A DNA stretch of 64,000 nt from JALRBM01 sp964477195 (GCA_964477195.1 CAYZCX010000003.1:34750-98749); one strand, 5' to 3'; positions 24,665-33,775 are shown, numbered from the stretch's first letter. The notes: generated from the sequence alone by a model not told the origin. Numbers and translations are program-made.

Positions 24665-26155
24665 ATGATAGAGGGAATAATTGCCGCAGTGTTTGGGGTG
24701 CTTTTTGGCGTTGGAGGAACGTTCGTTTACGAGAAACGTCGCGTCACCAAAGGCAAGAGTGAAATCGAACGTGAGATCGCTAAAGCCAAGACCAAAGCGA
24801 GTGATATCGTTCTAAAAGCAAAAGATGAAGCAGTGACACTCGAAAATGAGCGACGCAAAGAATGGAAAAAAACAGAAGGCCGGCTGGCTGAGCGTGAAAC
24901 GAATCTCGATAAGAAGCTGGACGAGCTTGATAAGCGTGCAGAGAAACTACGTAAAGGCGAAGATGAAGTTGAAGAACTAAAATCAGAAATTCGCCAAATC
25001 CGCTCGAAGCAGCAGGAAAAACTTGAGAAAATCGCTGGCCTCAAAAAAGCCGAAGCTGCCGATAAGCTCATGCGCATGACCGAGCGTGATATCAAGCACG
25101 ACCTCGTAGGATTGGTGAGTAAATTACAACATGATGCCGTAGAAGATGCCGAAGAACGAGCACAAACAATTCTTGTCAGTGCCATGGAGCGTATGTCAAG
25201 CGAGGTAACCGCAGAGCGAACCGTGACGGCAATCAAGCTGACCGACGATGAGATGAAAGGTCGCATTATCGGCAAAGAAGGTCGTAATATTCAGGCATTG
25301 CAGCGTGCGACTGGTGTCGATATCTTAGTCGATGATACGCCAGGTATGATTGTGCTTTCGAGCTTTGACCCTATCCGCCGACAGGTAGCTCGGCTGACGG
25401 TCGAGATGCTTATGAAAGATGGCCGAATTCATCCAGGTCGTATCGAAGAAGTCGTCGAAAAAGCAGAAAAGCAGATTGAAAAAGATGTTATCCGTGCGGG
25501 TGAAGATGCTGCGCGTGAAGTGGGTGTTGCCGGCATTCCAAAAGAAATGCTCCGTTTGCTTGGCGAACTAAAATTCCGTACAAGCTATGGTCAGAATGTA
25601 CTCCTCCACAGTACCGAAATGGCGCATATGGCAGGCATGATTGCCGAAGAAATCGGGGCGGATGTTCGTATTACAAAAATCGCCACACTGCTTCATGACG
25701 TGGGCAAGGCTGTCACGCACAAGATCGAAGGCAAGCACCACCATATCGGTGCCGAACTTGCCCGAAAAGCTGGGATGGACGAACGAATTGTTCATGCTAT
25801 CGAAGCTCATCACGACGATATCGAGGCGACGACGCCCGAAGCACTTGTTGTTCGTGTGTGTGATGCGTTGTCTGCTGCACGACCGGGCGCGCGAAATATT
25901 AGTGCAGAAAACTTCGTCGAGCGAATGCGTGATCTTGAAAATGTTGCAACAAGTTTCCCTGGTATCGATAAAGCGTACGCAATTAGCGCTGGTCGCGAAA
26001 TTCGTGTTATCGTGAGTCCAAAGGATGTCGATGACCTTTCGGCTATTAAGCTCGCACGCGACATCGCCACCAAAATTGAAAGCACTATGCAATATCCGGG
26101 TACAATAAAAGTAAACGTTATACGGGAGACGCGTGCTATAGAATTCGCAAAATAG
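24665..26155 (+). CDS. rny: Ribonuclease Y
   Basis: 496 residues. N-terminal membrane helix (residues ~2-22), a long charged coiled coil (about 25-170), a KH domain with GRIIGKEGRNIQ, and an HD domain with TLLHDVGKAV and HHDDIEA. RNase Y is the membrane-bound endonuclease that initiates mRNA decay. The Shine-Dalgarno AAGGA lies 6 bases before the ATG. A NUDIX gene starts 4 bases after its stop and is probably co-transcribed. Confidence 0.97.
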   Translation: MIEGIIAAVFGVLFGVGGTFVYEKRRVTKGKSEIEREIAKAKTKASDIVLKAKDEAVTLENERRKEWKKTEGRLAERETNLDKKLDELDKRAEKLRKGEDEVEELKSEIRQIRSKQQEKLEKIAGLKKAEAADKLMRMTERDIKHDLVGLVSKLQHDAVEDAEERAQTILVSAMERMSSEVTAERTVTAIKLTDDEMKGRIIGKEGRNIQALQRATGVDILVDDTPGMIVLSSFDPIRRQVARLTVEMLMKDGRIHPGRIEEVVEKAEKQIEKDVIRAGEDAAREVGVAGIPKEMLRLLGELKFRTSYGQNVLLHSTEMAHMAGMIAEEIGADVRITKIATLLHDVGKAVTHKIEGKHHHIGAELARKAGMDERIVHAIEAHHDDIEATTPEALVVRVCDALSAARPGARNISAENFVERMRDLENVATSFPGIDKAYAISAGREIRVIVSPKDVDDLSAIKLARDIATKIESTMQYPGTIKVNVIRETRAIEFAK

Positions 26156-26159
26156 TGGG

Positions 26160-26648
26160 ATGCGATTATTCAAGAAAAAATCATACGAATCGTTTATCGC
26201 GTGGTCTAAGACATTAGACCGACGTGTCTCAAGCGCCGCAATGATTCTTGAAAATAGCGCCGGTCAAGTATTGATCGTCAAGGCGAACTACAAATCGTAC
26301 TGGACGTTTCCTGGCGGTATCATTGATCAGGGCGAAACGCCAAAAGAAGCGGCGGTGCGTGAAACTTTTGAAGAAGTGGGTATTACGCTAGACCCAGCGT
26401 ATGTTGACTTTGCCGCAGTAGTAAATAGAAAAAGTACGCTAGCGCAGACATATCAATTTGTCTTTAAGGCTCGCCTTACGAAAACTATGATGGACCACCT
26501 CATACTGCAAGCCTCTGAGTTGGAGGAATTTGCCCTGATTACCAAGGCCGATGTAGAAAGTAAAAATCGCCCCTATGGAAAGGTGATCGATATTTGGGCA
26601 CACGGAGCAGTTGGATACGTAGAGCAATTATTTAATCAGCAGGGTTAA
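26160..26648 (+). CDS. NUDIX hydrolase
   Basis: 162 residues with a complete NUDIX box: GGIIDQGETPKEAAVRETFEEVGI. The N-terminus is basic. Placed 4 bases after rny; pairing with RNase Y could suggest work on RNA 5' ends (RppH-like), but that is only inference. Its last 17 bases overlap the convergent MFS gene. Confidence 0.88.
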   Translation: MRLFKKKSYESFIAWSKTLDRRVSSAAMILENSAGQVLIVKANYKSYWTFPGGIIDQGETPKEAAVRETFEEVGITLDPAYVDFAAVVNRKSTLAQTYQFVFKARLTKTMMDHLILQASELEEFALITKADVESKNRPYGKVIDIWAHGAVGYVEQLFNQQG

Positions 26649-28014
26649 CCGATTCGCTCTTAACCAATGAGTTTCTGATACCGATTGCAGATACAACGCC
26701 GCCCGTGAAAAGAAGACAGGCAGTGAAAATAAGACCTGTGTGGAATCCCTGAACATCGAGTGACCTCCCGACGAGTACACCGATAATAGCGACCGAGACG
26801 AGTCCGGCAATTCGAGAGACGGCATTATTGATAGCCGATCCGATTCCGGATTGGAGCGGATTGATGGAACCTAAAATCGCGGAAGTAAGGGGAGCGACGG
26901 TAATCGAAAGCCCCAATCCAAAACAGAGAATACCTGGGAGAAGATCTGTCCAATAATTTACCGTACTGTCCGCCATCAACATGAGAAGAAAACCAATGCC
27001 TGCGACAATTGGCCCGATTGTCATAAAAAGTCGGGGGCCATACTTCCCTGCCAGACCTCCGAAGTACGATGAGAGCGTGAACATGAGCACTGTGACTGGA
27101 AGAAATGTGAGGCCTGCGGTAAGTGCGGAATAGCCGGCAACTTGTTGAATAAAGATAGTCACGACAAAGCTTGATAGCGCCAATCCCCCATAAATAAATA
27201 CGGTTGCGACATTTCCCGCAGCAAAATTACGGTTGGCAAATAGTGATAATGGGAGCATGGGGTGAGGAATTCGTTTTTCGTACCAGAGGAAGACGCCAAA
27301 GGCAATGACACCCAAGGTAAACGATCCATCGATAAGTGGATGAAGCCATCCTAGATTAGGCTGTTCGATAAGCGCGTAGGTAATTCCCCCGAGTCCGACG
27401 GCGCAGAGGAGCGCACCAACTCCATCAACCTTCGTCTTTTCCTCTGTTTCGTCAACTGGTTTTAGGGAGCGTATAAGCCAAAGTGTGACAAGGATGGGGA
27501 GAATATTTATAGCAAAAATAAGTCGCCAAGAAGCAACGTCGATGAGGAAGCCACCCAGAAGAGGGCCCATCACTGATGCGACGACGGTCCAAGATGTCCA
27601 AATGCCAATCGCCTTTCCCTGCTTCGGCCCGCTAAATGACGACATGATGAGAGCGAGTGAACTTGGGACGAGCAGTGCCCCCGCTGCTCCCTGAATACCG
27701 CGACCAATAATAAGCAGTAGTTCATTTGGTGCGATCGCACAGAGAATTGAAGCGGCGCCAAAACCAATGAGTCCAAAAACAAGAATACGCACTCGGCCAA
27801 AAATATCTGAAAGCGAACCGGCAACGAGCATCAATGATCCGAGAGTAAGGAGGTAGGCATTCACAATCCATTGCTGGGTGACGAGTCCCCCACCCAATTC
27901 ATGAGCAATCGCGGGGAGCGCGACATTCACGACAAATCCATCTAAGAATGAAATAAATGAAGCAAGAATACTAATTATAAGAATAAGTCGTTGCTGCGAA
28001 GAGAAGTTTTTCAT
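26632..28014 (-). CDS. MFS drug exporter, DHA2/EmrB type
   Basis: 460 residues with about 14 hydrophobic segments. Motifs typical of the DHA2 family: FLDGFVVNVALPAIAHELG in TM1 and the loop LVAGSLSDIFGRVRILVFG; GRGIQGAAGALLVPSSLAL in TM4-5. Proton-driven export of toxic compounds. TATACT lies 6 bases before the ATG (leaderless). Confidence 0.9.
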   Translation of the reverse strand: MKNFSSQQRLILIISILASFISFLDGFVVNVALPAIAHELGGGLVTQQWIVNAYLLTLGSLMLVAGSLSDIFGRVRILVFGLIGFGAASILCAIAPNELLLIIGRGIQGAAGALLVPSSLALIMSSFSGPKQGKAIGIWTSWTVVASVMGPLLGGFLIDVASWRLIFAINILPILVTLWLIRSLKPVDETEEKTKVDGVGALLCAVGLGGITYALIEQPNLGWLHPLIDGSFTLGVIAFGVFLWYEKRIPHPMLPLSLFANRNFAAGNVATVFIYGGLALSSFVVTIFIQQVAGYSALTAGLTFLPVTVLMFTLSSYFGGLAGKYGPRLFMTIGPIVAGIGFLLMLMADSTVNYWTDLLPGILCFGLGLSITVAPLTSAILGSINPLQSGIGSAINNAVSRIAGLVSVAIIGVLVGRSLDVQGFHTGLIFTACLLFTGGVVSAIGIRNSLVKSESVNPAD

Positions 28015-28046
28015 ATACGCAGTATAGCATTATTGGGATATGAGAA

Positions 28047-28082
28047 GGCCCCCGGAGTCTAAAGAAACAGACTCCCGGGGCC
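28047..28082 (-). terminator. Hairpin after cassette 5
   Basis: 14-base arms GGCCCCCGGAGTCT and AGACTCCCGGGGCC pair with one mismatch around an 8-base A-rich loop, 7 bases from the stop of the minus-strand gene. Confidence 0.8.
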
Positions 28083-28089
28083 GCCGTTT

Positions 28090-28473
28090 TTACTTGTCCA
28101 GCTCGATGATCTTACCGATCTCAAGCAGCTCTCGCGTGTTACCCTGACCGTCGCGTGTAGCCGCCAGGACGATGCTGCGAACCTCGTCAGGAATCGCGGC
28201 CTGCCACTTGCGGTTGAACTCCATTTCGAAGCCACACTCGACAACATGGGCAGCCGCCCGCCTTGCGAAGCGGTACTCGGGATCCCGACAGGCATCGACG
28301 ATCGCGTGGAAGGCGAGTGTGTACTCGCTGTCGTCTTGATCGAGAAGGGCGTGCAACGCTTCCAGGACATCGACAAAAACAATGCCCGACACCTTGGTCT
28401 TGTTCGCGTCCAGCAACTGAACGCCCTCGCGGAACCTCCTGCGCAGGTCGTTCCAGTTCACCGTTTCGGTCAT
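28090..28473 (-). CDS. GC-rich cassette 5: unknown helical protein, 127 aa
   Basis: GC-rich frame with ATG preceded by ATGGAGCAATCGTC (Shine-Dalgarno GGAG). The protein appears all-helical and HEAT-like in texture (FVDVLEALHALLDQDDSEYTLAFHAIVDACRDPEYRFARRAAAHVVECG). A TATAAT box at 28513-28518 gives a ~33-base leader; I see no good -35. The hairpin terminator is at its 3' end. No family assigned. Confidence 0.75.
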   Translation of the reverse strand: MTETVNWNDLRRRFREGVQLLDANKTKVSGIVFVDVLEALHALLDQDDSEYTLAFHAIVDACRDPEYRFARRAAAHVVECGFEMEFNRKWQAAIPDEVRSIVLAATRDGQGNTRELLEIGKIIELDK

Positions 28474-28613
28474 GACGATTGCTCCATTTCAGCTTGGACA
28501 ATAGCGAAGCATATTATATCATAAGATTGATTTTTAGTCTTTAGTCGTGATCAATCCTGTTATGCCTTTTTGTTTCGGTATAATGATAGGAGTACACATC
28601 ATAAGGAGCTGCT

Positions 28614-29297
28614 ATGAAGTTGACACTTTTAAACAAAGAACATCTTATCGATAATATATGGGCCTTTCGGTTTACGCCAGAACATCCAATGACATGGATT
28701 CCCGGTCAATACATGCGAGTCGAAATACCAAATGAAACGCCGGATGCAGAGGGGACGAAACGATGGTTTACGATTTCATCTGCACCATTTGAAGAATTTT
28801 TGCAGATAACCACACGTATTAGCCAAAGTACTTTCAAGCAAGATCTTAATGCACTGCCGGTGGGTGGCATCATACAGCTTATCGAAGCACCGGACGGGGA
28901 CTTCGTTTGGGAAGATACCGAGAAGCCAAAGGTATTTGTAGCTGGGGGTATCGGGGTGACACCATTTCATAGCATCCTTAAGCAACGGTTTCACGATGGC
29001 TTAGCGCTGACGGCGACACTGGTATATGGCGGGCGCAATCAGGATCTGCCATTTAAAGATGAGCTTCGTGCATGGGCCGAGGCTGATTCATCGCTAAATA
29101 TACAATATGTTCTGGGCAATCCACTGACAGCAGAAAAGCTAGCTGAAGTTGTCCCTGGCCTCCATGAATCCTTGATGTATCTTTCGGGCTCCGAGCCAAT
29201 GGTTCAGGCGCTTCATAAGCAACTTGCGCAGACTGGCGTGGCTGAATCACAAATAAAAACTGACGAATTTCCAAACTACAACGAAACGAACTATTAG
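28614..29297 (+). CDS. Ferredoxin/flavodoxin reductase-like FAD/NAD(P) oxidoreductase
   Basis: 227 residues of the ferredoxin-NADP reductase fold without an iron-sulphur domain: FAD-binding RWFTISSAP, the NAD(P) motif VFVAGGIGVTPFHSIL, and a C-terminal LSGSEPMV. It closely resembles the C-terminal half of the membrane fusion at 42941-44452. It may shuttle electrons between NAD(P)H and a small acceptor. AAGGAG lies 5 bases before the ATG. Confidence 0.85.
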   Translation: MKLTLLNKEHLIDNIWAFRFTPEHPMTWIPGQYMRVEIPNETPDAEGTKRWFTISSAPFEEFLQITTRISQSTFKQDLNALPVGGIIQLIEAPDGDFVWEDTEKPKVFVAGGIGVTPFHSILKQRFHDGLALTATLVYGGRNQDLPFKDELRAWAEADSSLNIQYVLGNPLTAEKLAEVVPGLHESLMYLSGSEPMVQALHKQLAQTGVAESQIKTDEFPNYNETNY

Positions 29298-29306
29298 TCT
29301 GGAATT

Positions 29307-29351
29307 GCAAGCACCCCGCCTCGTGCTCGGCGCACCAGGTGAGGTGCTTGC
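29307..29351 (-). terminator. Hairpin after cassette 6, with alternative pairing
   Basis: GCAAGCACC pairs with GGTGCTTGC. An alternative stem pairs CACCCCGCC (29312-29320) with GGCGGGGTG (29365-29373), which would reach into the end of the minus-strand gene. Two exclusive folds are possible. Confidence 0.6.
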
Positions 29352-29375
29352 ATCTATCGAGTGGGGCGGGGTGAA

Positions 29376-29627
29376 TTAGTGTTCGCCATTGACGGTCAGT
29401 CCGGGAACTCTCTGAATGTCCGTGGCGAGAGACTGAAGGCTGAATGTTGCGTGCCAGGTGCCATTACTCCTCACATACAGAAACCCGTGAGGAGCCTCGT
29501 ACTGAGCACCATCCTGCCAGTCAGCAGTTTTTTCCGGAAGCTTCCTGGGAAGCGTACTGTGGCCAAAAAACTCGAGGTATGCACGCAGTGCTCGCATGCC
29601 TTTTCCTCGCGTGGTGAGCTGGTCCAT
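29376..29627 (-). CDS. GC-rich cassette 6: unknown small protein, 83 aa
   Basis: Moderately GC-rich frame. The start at ATG 29627 (MDQLTTRGKGMRAL) has AGTGGAG 4-5 bases upstream; an in-frame GTG at 29636 is an alternative. The protein has a compact beta-rich middle (HGFLYVRSNGTWHATFS). It lies 58 bases downstream of the Crp/Fnr gene on the same strand and may be read from it or from a weak private promoter. No family recognised. Confidence 0.6.
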   Translation of the reverse strand: MDQLTTRGKGMRALRAYLEFFGHSTLPRKLPEKTADWQDGAQYEAPHGFLYVRSNGTWHATFSLQSLATDIQRVPGLTVNGEH

Positions 29628-29685
29628 ATTCTCCACTGGAACCTCATTACTCTCTAGTGGGCGTAACGTTAAGAGTGTAGCATGG

Positions 29686-30372
29686 TTAAGGTAGAGGTGC
29701 TACTGTTTTGAGGCCAGGATTCACGCCCGGGTTGTACTCGTCTTCGATGAGATTATTCACTTTTTTTGTATTAACACTATAGTACTTGCGACTGTATGCT
29801 ATCACTCCTTGTGACCTAAACCTATTTAGCTCGAGAGTTATTGTTTCACGAGTCAGCCCTGTGTAGTTGGCAAGTTCTTGCTGGGTGAGAGGAATTTGTA
29901 TTTGTGACATATTCGATTGAATATCACGGCCGTATCGCAGACAAAGATGACGGAATGCATAGAGAAGTTTCAAAGATGCCTTGGCCTGAACGAGTGCGTC
30001 AACTTGGAGGCTTGCATTGACATAAGCATTGGCAAGAATATCTACTACTTCTAGAGCAAAACCCTTATTGTTGTGGAGAGGGGTACTGAAATCATCTTTG
30101 CTGATAACATACAGCTCGCAATCTGTATGTGCTTGATAAAAAAATAACGCTGTTGTGGTTTTAGAAAAGAGCCAACATACGGGAAAGGGCTCGTTAGTTA
30201 CCTTGAAAGAGACGATCTTCTCGCTGCCTGATGCGCTGATATTGCATATTCGTATCACCCCTCGTTTAATGACATAGCCGACTGTCGGTATGTCTGTTTG
30301 TTGGAAGAGCACGTCGCCCTTGGCGACTTTCACGGTAGGAAAGTCTGCGTAGAAGGATCCTAGTTTGCTCAT
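29686..30372 (-). CDS. Crp/Fnr-family transcriptional regulator
   Basis: 228 residues: N-terminal cyclic-nucleotide-binding-like barrel (KVAKGDVLFQQTDIPTVGYVIKRGVIRI), dimerisation helix, and C-terminal winged helix with LTQQELANYTGLTRETITLELNRFRSQGVI, a good Crp-type recognition helix. No N-terminal cysteine cluster of oxygen-sensing Fnr. It is divergent from the SPW-repeat membrane protein across an AT-rich 200-base region that may hold its operators, and lies near a flavin reductase gene, so a redox or stress role is plausible. Confidence 0.88.
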   Translation of the reverse strand: MSKLGSFYADFPTVKVAKGDVLFQQTDIPTVGYVIKRGVIRICNISASGSEKIVSFKVTNEPFPVCWLFSKTTTALFFYQAHTDCELYVISKDDFSTPLHNNKGFALEVVDILANAYVNASLQVDALVQAKASLKLLYAFRHLCLRYGRDIQSNMSQIQIPLTQQELANYTGLTRETITLELNRFRSQGVIAYSRKYYSVNTKKVNNLIEDEYNPGVNPGLKTVAPLP

Positions 30373-30576
30373 ATCCCTCGTTCCCTACTCTGTCTAAGTA
30401 TTTGTTTACTACCTTTATTTTAGCATCTTTATGCTATGAAGGAGACAATATCGCCAAAATGTAAGATACTTAACTTCTTTAAATTATATAACTCATTAAG
30501 CTAAGTATAAGCGTAAGTGAAGGAAGGGGATTACTTACGGCTCGAGGAGTATTAAGATTTAAATAAGGAGATGGAT

Positions 30577-30951
30577 ATGAGATTTCTATCATCAACTGTA
30601 CATACAATTATTGGAATAGTGGTAGGTATAGTATTACTTTTTGCTTCGCAACTATTTGGATTTAATGACTATCAAACTGCAACTTCTGTAGCAATGGGGG
30701 TGGGGATATTTATTATTCTTAGCGAGCTCATTACGACAAGCCGTGCAAGTATACTGAAGCTTGTCCCTATGCGCATCCACCTGATGCTCGACTACATTAC
30801 AGGTGCTTTTTTGTCACTCTCTCCATGGCTCTTTGGCTTTGCGAATGCTGCCGCGAACGTATGGGTGCCCCATCTAGTTGTCGGAATTTTGGTTATCGGT
30901 TACGCACTTGTTACTAATCCCGCAGTCGAAGAACGCCCACTTAGTAAGTAA
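30577..30951 (+). CDS. SPW-repeat membrane protein
   Basis: About 124 residues with four transmembrane helices and the motif LSLSPWLFGFANAAANVWVPHLVVG, typical of the SPW repeat family (usually two repeats; the second is clearest). Function unknown; such proteins often sit in stress or CRP-controlled operons. The start is the second ATG (30577), optimally spaced from AAGGAG. Confidence 0.8.
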   Translation: MRFLSSTVHTIIGIVVGIVLLFASQLFGFNDYQTATSVAMGVGIFIILSELITTSRASILKLVPMRIHLMLDYITGAFLSLSPWLFGFANAAANVWVPHLVVGILVIGYALVTNPAVEERPLSK

Positions 30952-30961
30952 AGGAACGCAC

Positions 30962-31195
30962 ATGACAGATGATACACACTTTCGTCCATATCAGGACGAT
31001 CTCGACACAGAAGATTCAATCACGGATCCAGTTATAGATGAAGAGACGGACAATCCATTCGAGATTCTTCAGGTTCCAGTAGAGGAATTTGGAGCAGAAC
31101 TGGATAATATAGCGCTTGATGACCTAGGGCAAGGGAACGATGATATGCGTGAGACTATAGAAGATCGTGACGAGGACATGGGTCAAGGAAAGTAA
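30962..31195 (+). CDS. Small acidic protein, 77 aa
   Basis: Very acidic soluble protein (MTDDTHFRPYQDDLDTEDSITD...), starting at an ATG with AAGGAACG upstream, 11 bases after the SPW gene stop. Probably co-transcribed with it. No domain recognised; low-complexity, probably disordered. Confidence 0.6.
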   Translation: MTDDTHFRPYQDDLDTEDSITDPVIDEETDNPFEILQVPVEEFGAELDNIALDDLGQGNDDMRETIEDRDEDMGQGK

Positions 31196-31236
31196 CCATC
31201 ACTACTTATTTTCAACATGTCTATAATGGTAGAGAG

Positions 31237-32604
31237 ATGTTTGATTATCCAGTAGTATTTGTCGATATCGAAACAACCGGGGGGAGCTATCGAAATAGCC
31301 GTGTTCTTGAAGTTGCCGTAATCCGGGTTGAGGAGGGAGGAATTACTCGTGAATTTAGTACCCTTCTTGATCCGGAAACGTATATTCCGACAAATATCAC
31401 TGCAATTACAGGTATAAGACAGCGCGATGTCCAGGGGAAACCTGTGTTCTCAGAGATTGCTTCTGAGCTCGAAGATATTATGAAAGATGCGGTGTTTATT
31501 GCTCACAATGTGAGATTCGATTACTCGTTTCTTAAACAGGAGTTTGCCACACTAGGCAGGGATTTTGCGCCAAAACTTCTCTGTACTGTAAGGCTATCGC
31601 GTGCCCTTTATGCGACGCAAAAAGGACATAGCTTGGCGAAACTTATCGAACGACATCAAATACCCGTGACCGCGAGACATCGCGCGCTTGAAGATGCAAG
31701 AGCAATGCTTTATTTCACCCAAATTGCCTTTGAAGAACATGGGTTTGAGGTCTTCAACGAGGCGGTTGGCAGGCAATTAAAAACGCAATCACTTCCGCCG
31801 CACCTCGAACCATCGGAAGTCACCTCGATCGATAATGTGCCGGGTGTCTATATCTTTCGGGACGAAGCACGGCTGCCTATTTATGTAGGGAAAAGCATTT
31901 CTTTGAAAAAAAGAGTTATGTCACATTTCCAAAGTACGAGCCTGAAAGAGCTAAAAATAAGCCAGCAAGTGCGTCATATAGAAACAATAAAAACGGGGAG
32001 TGAACTTGCAGCCCTTATATTAGAATCGAGGCTTATCAAAGAGCTCCAATCGATATACAATCGATTACTTCGACGTGTGTCCAAATACGCAATGCTCGTT
32101 AAATCTAAGCAAAATGACTACACGACACTTGATATAAAAATGGGAAATGTAGACGATAATACTGATCTTTCGAATATTTATGGAATTTACAGAAATAGAA
32201 CATTGGCGAAGAAAAAAATCGAAGAAGTCACGCGTCTATTCGGATTATGCCCAAAACTCATGGGAATCGAGAAGGCGACAAATGCTTGCTTTTCCTACTC
32301 ACTTGGCAAATGCAAAGGCGCATGCATCGGTGAAGAAACACCCGAACTTTATAATAGGAGATTGGAAATAGCGCTCGAAAACAGCAAGGTCCCTATGTGG
32401 GATTATTCGTCGGCAGTCAGTGTCCCTATTAATGAAGAGGGTGAAAGGGTGATTATAAACAACTGGATTGTCCAGGGTTTTCTCAATCCGGAAGGTGAAA
32501 TGATAATAAACGACGTAGAGCCTAGCTTCGATGTTGATGAGTATAAGATAATTTATAGGTTTCTTAAGCAGAATCGATTACTGGCACAGCCTTATGTTGC
32601 ATGA
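31237..32604 (+). CDS. DnaQ-type exonuclease fused to GIY-YIG (UvrC-like) nuclease
   Basis: 455 residues. Residues 1-170 are a DEDDh 3'-5' exonuclease (FVDIETTGG; HNVRFDYSFL; HRALEDARAM). Residues ~200-285 are a GIY-YIG domain (GVYIFRDEARLPIYVGKSISLKKRVMSHF). The rest resembles the middle part of UvrC/Cho, including a cysteine-bearing segment (CFSYSLGKCKGAC). This fusion is known from actinobacteria and Cho-type repair proteins and probably acts in excision repair. TATAAT is 8 bases before the ATG. Confidence 0.9.
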   Translation: MFDYPVVFVDIETTGGSYRNSRVLEVAVIRVEEGGITREFSTLLDPETYIPTNITAITGIRQRDVQGKPVFSEIASELEDIMKDAVFIAHNVRFDYSFLKQEFATLGRDFAPKLLCTVRLSRALYATQKGHSLAKLIERHQIPVTARHRALEDARAMLYFTQIAFEEHGFEVFNEAVGRQLKTQSLPPHLEPSEVTSIDNVPGVYIFRDEARLPIYVGKSISLKKRVMSHFQSTSLKELKISQQVRHIETIKTGSELAALILESRLIKELQSIYNRLLRRVSKYAMLVKSKQNDYTTLDIKMGNVDDNTDLSNIYGIYRNRTLAKKKIEEVTRLFGLCPKLMGIEKATNACFSYSLGKCKGACIGEETPELYNRRLEIALENSKVPMWDYSSAVSVPINEEGERVIINNWIVQGFLNPEGEMIINDVEPSFDVDEYKIIYRFLKQNRLLAQPYVA

Positions 32605-32645
32605 ATCAAAAAGAACTCTGACAAAGTTATATTTTTCAGTCAAAT

Positions 32646-32674
32646 TTGACGTATATATTCCCTCATGAAATAAT
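32646..32674 (+). promoter_or_regulatory. Sigma-70 promoter of cassette 7
   Basis: TTGACG and AATAAT separated by 17 bases; leader of about 65 bases with GGAGAAGG before the GTG at 32747. Confidence 0.7.
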
Positions 32675-32746
32675 AAATGCGAACAGATGGCTATGCGACC
32701 AGGTGAACATAAATAGCCTAGAGACGCGAATCGATCGGAGAAGGTT

Positions 32747-33016
32747 GTGAATGGTCTTACAAATCCGGAGCGCCCCACGGAGGTCACGGAAGAAAACTGG
32801 CCTGAGCTCAAACAACAAGGCTTCACGTGGCTGACCAACCTCGGCTGGCCGATGAGGGACGACATCAGTGAGGAAAGCGAGGGAGAACATCTCCAGCGTC
32901 TTTATGGTCAGTACGGCTGGGACAACGTCAAAGTCGGCCACCCGTGGAATCCTCAGGAAGAAAAACCGGACTCGACGAACCTGGCGTACCTCATCGGTAT
33001 CTACGTGAGGAAGTGA
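32747..33016 (+). CDS. GC-rich cassette 7: unknown protein, 89 aa
   Basis: GTG start preceded by CGGAGAAGG. The short acidic protein is rich in Trp, Gly and Pro (GFTWLTNLGWPMRDD; YGQYGWDNVKVGHPWNPQEEK). No family recognised. Private promoter and a 12-base hairpin terminator make it a complete monocistronic unit. Confidence 0.7.
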   Translation: MNGLTNPERPTEVTEENWPELKQQGFTWLTNLGWPMRDDISEESEGEHLQRLYGQYGWDNVKVGHPWNPQEEKPDSTNLAYLIGIYVRK

Positions 33017-33038
33017 TCGGCAGCTGTTCACGCTTAAC

Positions 33039-33065
33039 GGCGGGTAGTTTTTAAAACTACCCGCC
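33039..33065 (+). terminator. Hairpin after cassette 7
   Basis: Perfect 12-base stem GGCGGGTAGTTT / AAACTACCCGCC with a 3-base loop, followed by TTATTTAAT. Confidence 0.85.
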
Positions 33066-33181
33066 TTATTTAATAAAAGTAGTATGCTGGAACATACTAC
33101 AGGGCATAAAACTTGCGGGTGGGATACTAGGATTGCATTGCACAAACTATAATCCAACGAATAAGTAAGGAGGACATTATT

Positions 33182-33313
33182 ATGGGAACGGGTGAATTAG
33201 GATTTCCTGTCAAAACGCCCATCCATTATTTGTATTTAGATCTAAAAGGAAAAGGCCAGTCGCGGGAGAGCGACTGGCCGTCGGGCAGATCCGTCAGGCA
33301 CGGCACAGGATGA
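33182..33313 (+). pseudogene. Start of a gene apparently cut by cassette 8
   Basis: A perfect Shine-Dalgarno (AAGGAGG) and a TATAAT box precede an ATG opening MGTGELGFPVKTPIHYLYLDL. After ~25 codons the frame runs into the hairpin and 3' end of the oppositely oriented GC-rich cassette and stops. The strong translation signals with a short, compositionally split frame suggest a gene truncated by the cassette's arrival. It could also be a short leader peptide. Confidence 0.4.
33254..33279 (-). terminator. Hairpin after cassette 8
   Basis: Perfect 10-base stem GGCCAGTCGC / GCGACTGGCC, 6-base loop, followed on the minus strand by TTTTCCTTTT. Confidence 0.85.
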
Positions 33314-33680
33314 TGTCCAGTGCACGCAGCTGTTCGGCCTGCTCGACCAAGTTCTGGAACGTGAACTTGGGCGTGCGGCCCAGGTGACGCTCCAGATCCG
33401 TGAGCGGGCGAGTGACCGACAGGTCGAGGACCTGCTCGTCGTACTCGATGGGGAAGCCCGTCGCCTCGATGTGGGTCGCCAGTGCCTTCCGAGCATCCTC
33501 GATGGTCCTGCTGACCGCCGGGGAGCGCTCGAAGACGCTGACAACGTATCTCGAGTTGAGGACCTCACCCTCTTCATCGCGGCTCCAGACGTTCTCCCAC
33601 GCCTGGGCGACTGCGACTCGGAACTCCAGGCCTTCCACACCGTTGGTGATGAGGATGACCGGGGTCGTGTCTGCGGACAT
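33294..33680 (-). CDS. GC-rich cassette 8: unknown protein, 128 aa
   Basis: GC-rich frame starting at ATG 33680 (MSADTTPVILITNGVEGLEF) with AAGGAG 6 bases upstream; the longer frame to 33746 runs through the promoter. Acidic, mixed alpha/beta soluble protein. No family recognised. Near-consensus promoter, Shine-Dalgarno and hairpin terminator. Confidence 0.75.
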   Translation of the reverse strand: MSADTTPVILITNGVEGLEFRVAVAQAWENVWSRDEEGEVLNSRYVVSVFERSPAVSRTIEDARKALATHIEATGFPIEYDEQVLDLSVTRPLTDLERHLGRTPKFTFQNLVEQAEQLRALDIILCRA

Positions 33681-33717
33681 GATGCTCCTTCCGGGTAGCG
33701 GATATGTCAACTTTAAT

Positions 33718-33746
33718 ATTTTAACATTAAATTTGTAATATGTCAA
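33718..33746 (-). promoter_or_regulatory. Near-consensus sigma-70 promoter of cassette 8
   Basis: On the minus strand TTGACA and TAAAAT with exactly 17 bases between them. The -35 box is a full consensus match. Confidence 0.85.
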
Positions 33747-33775
33747 TGATAAGCTATACGGCGTAGCGAAATAAA

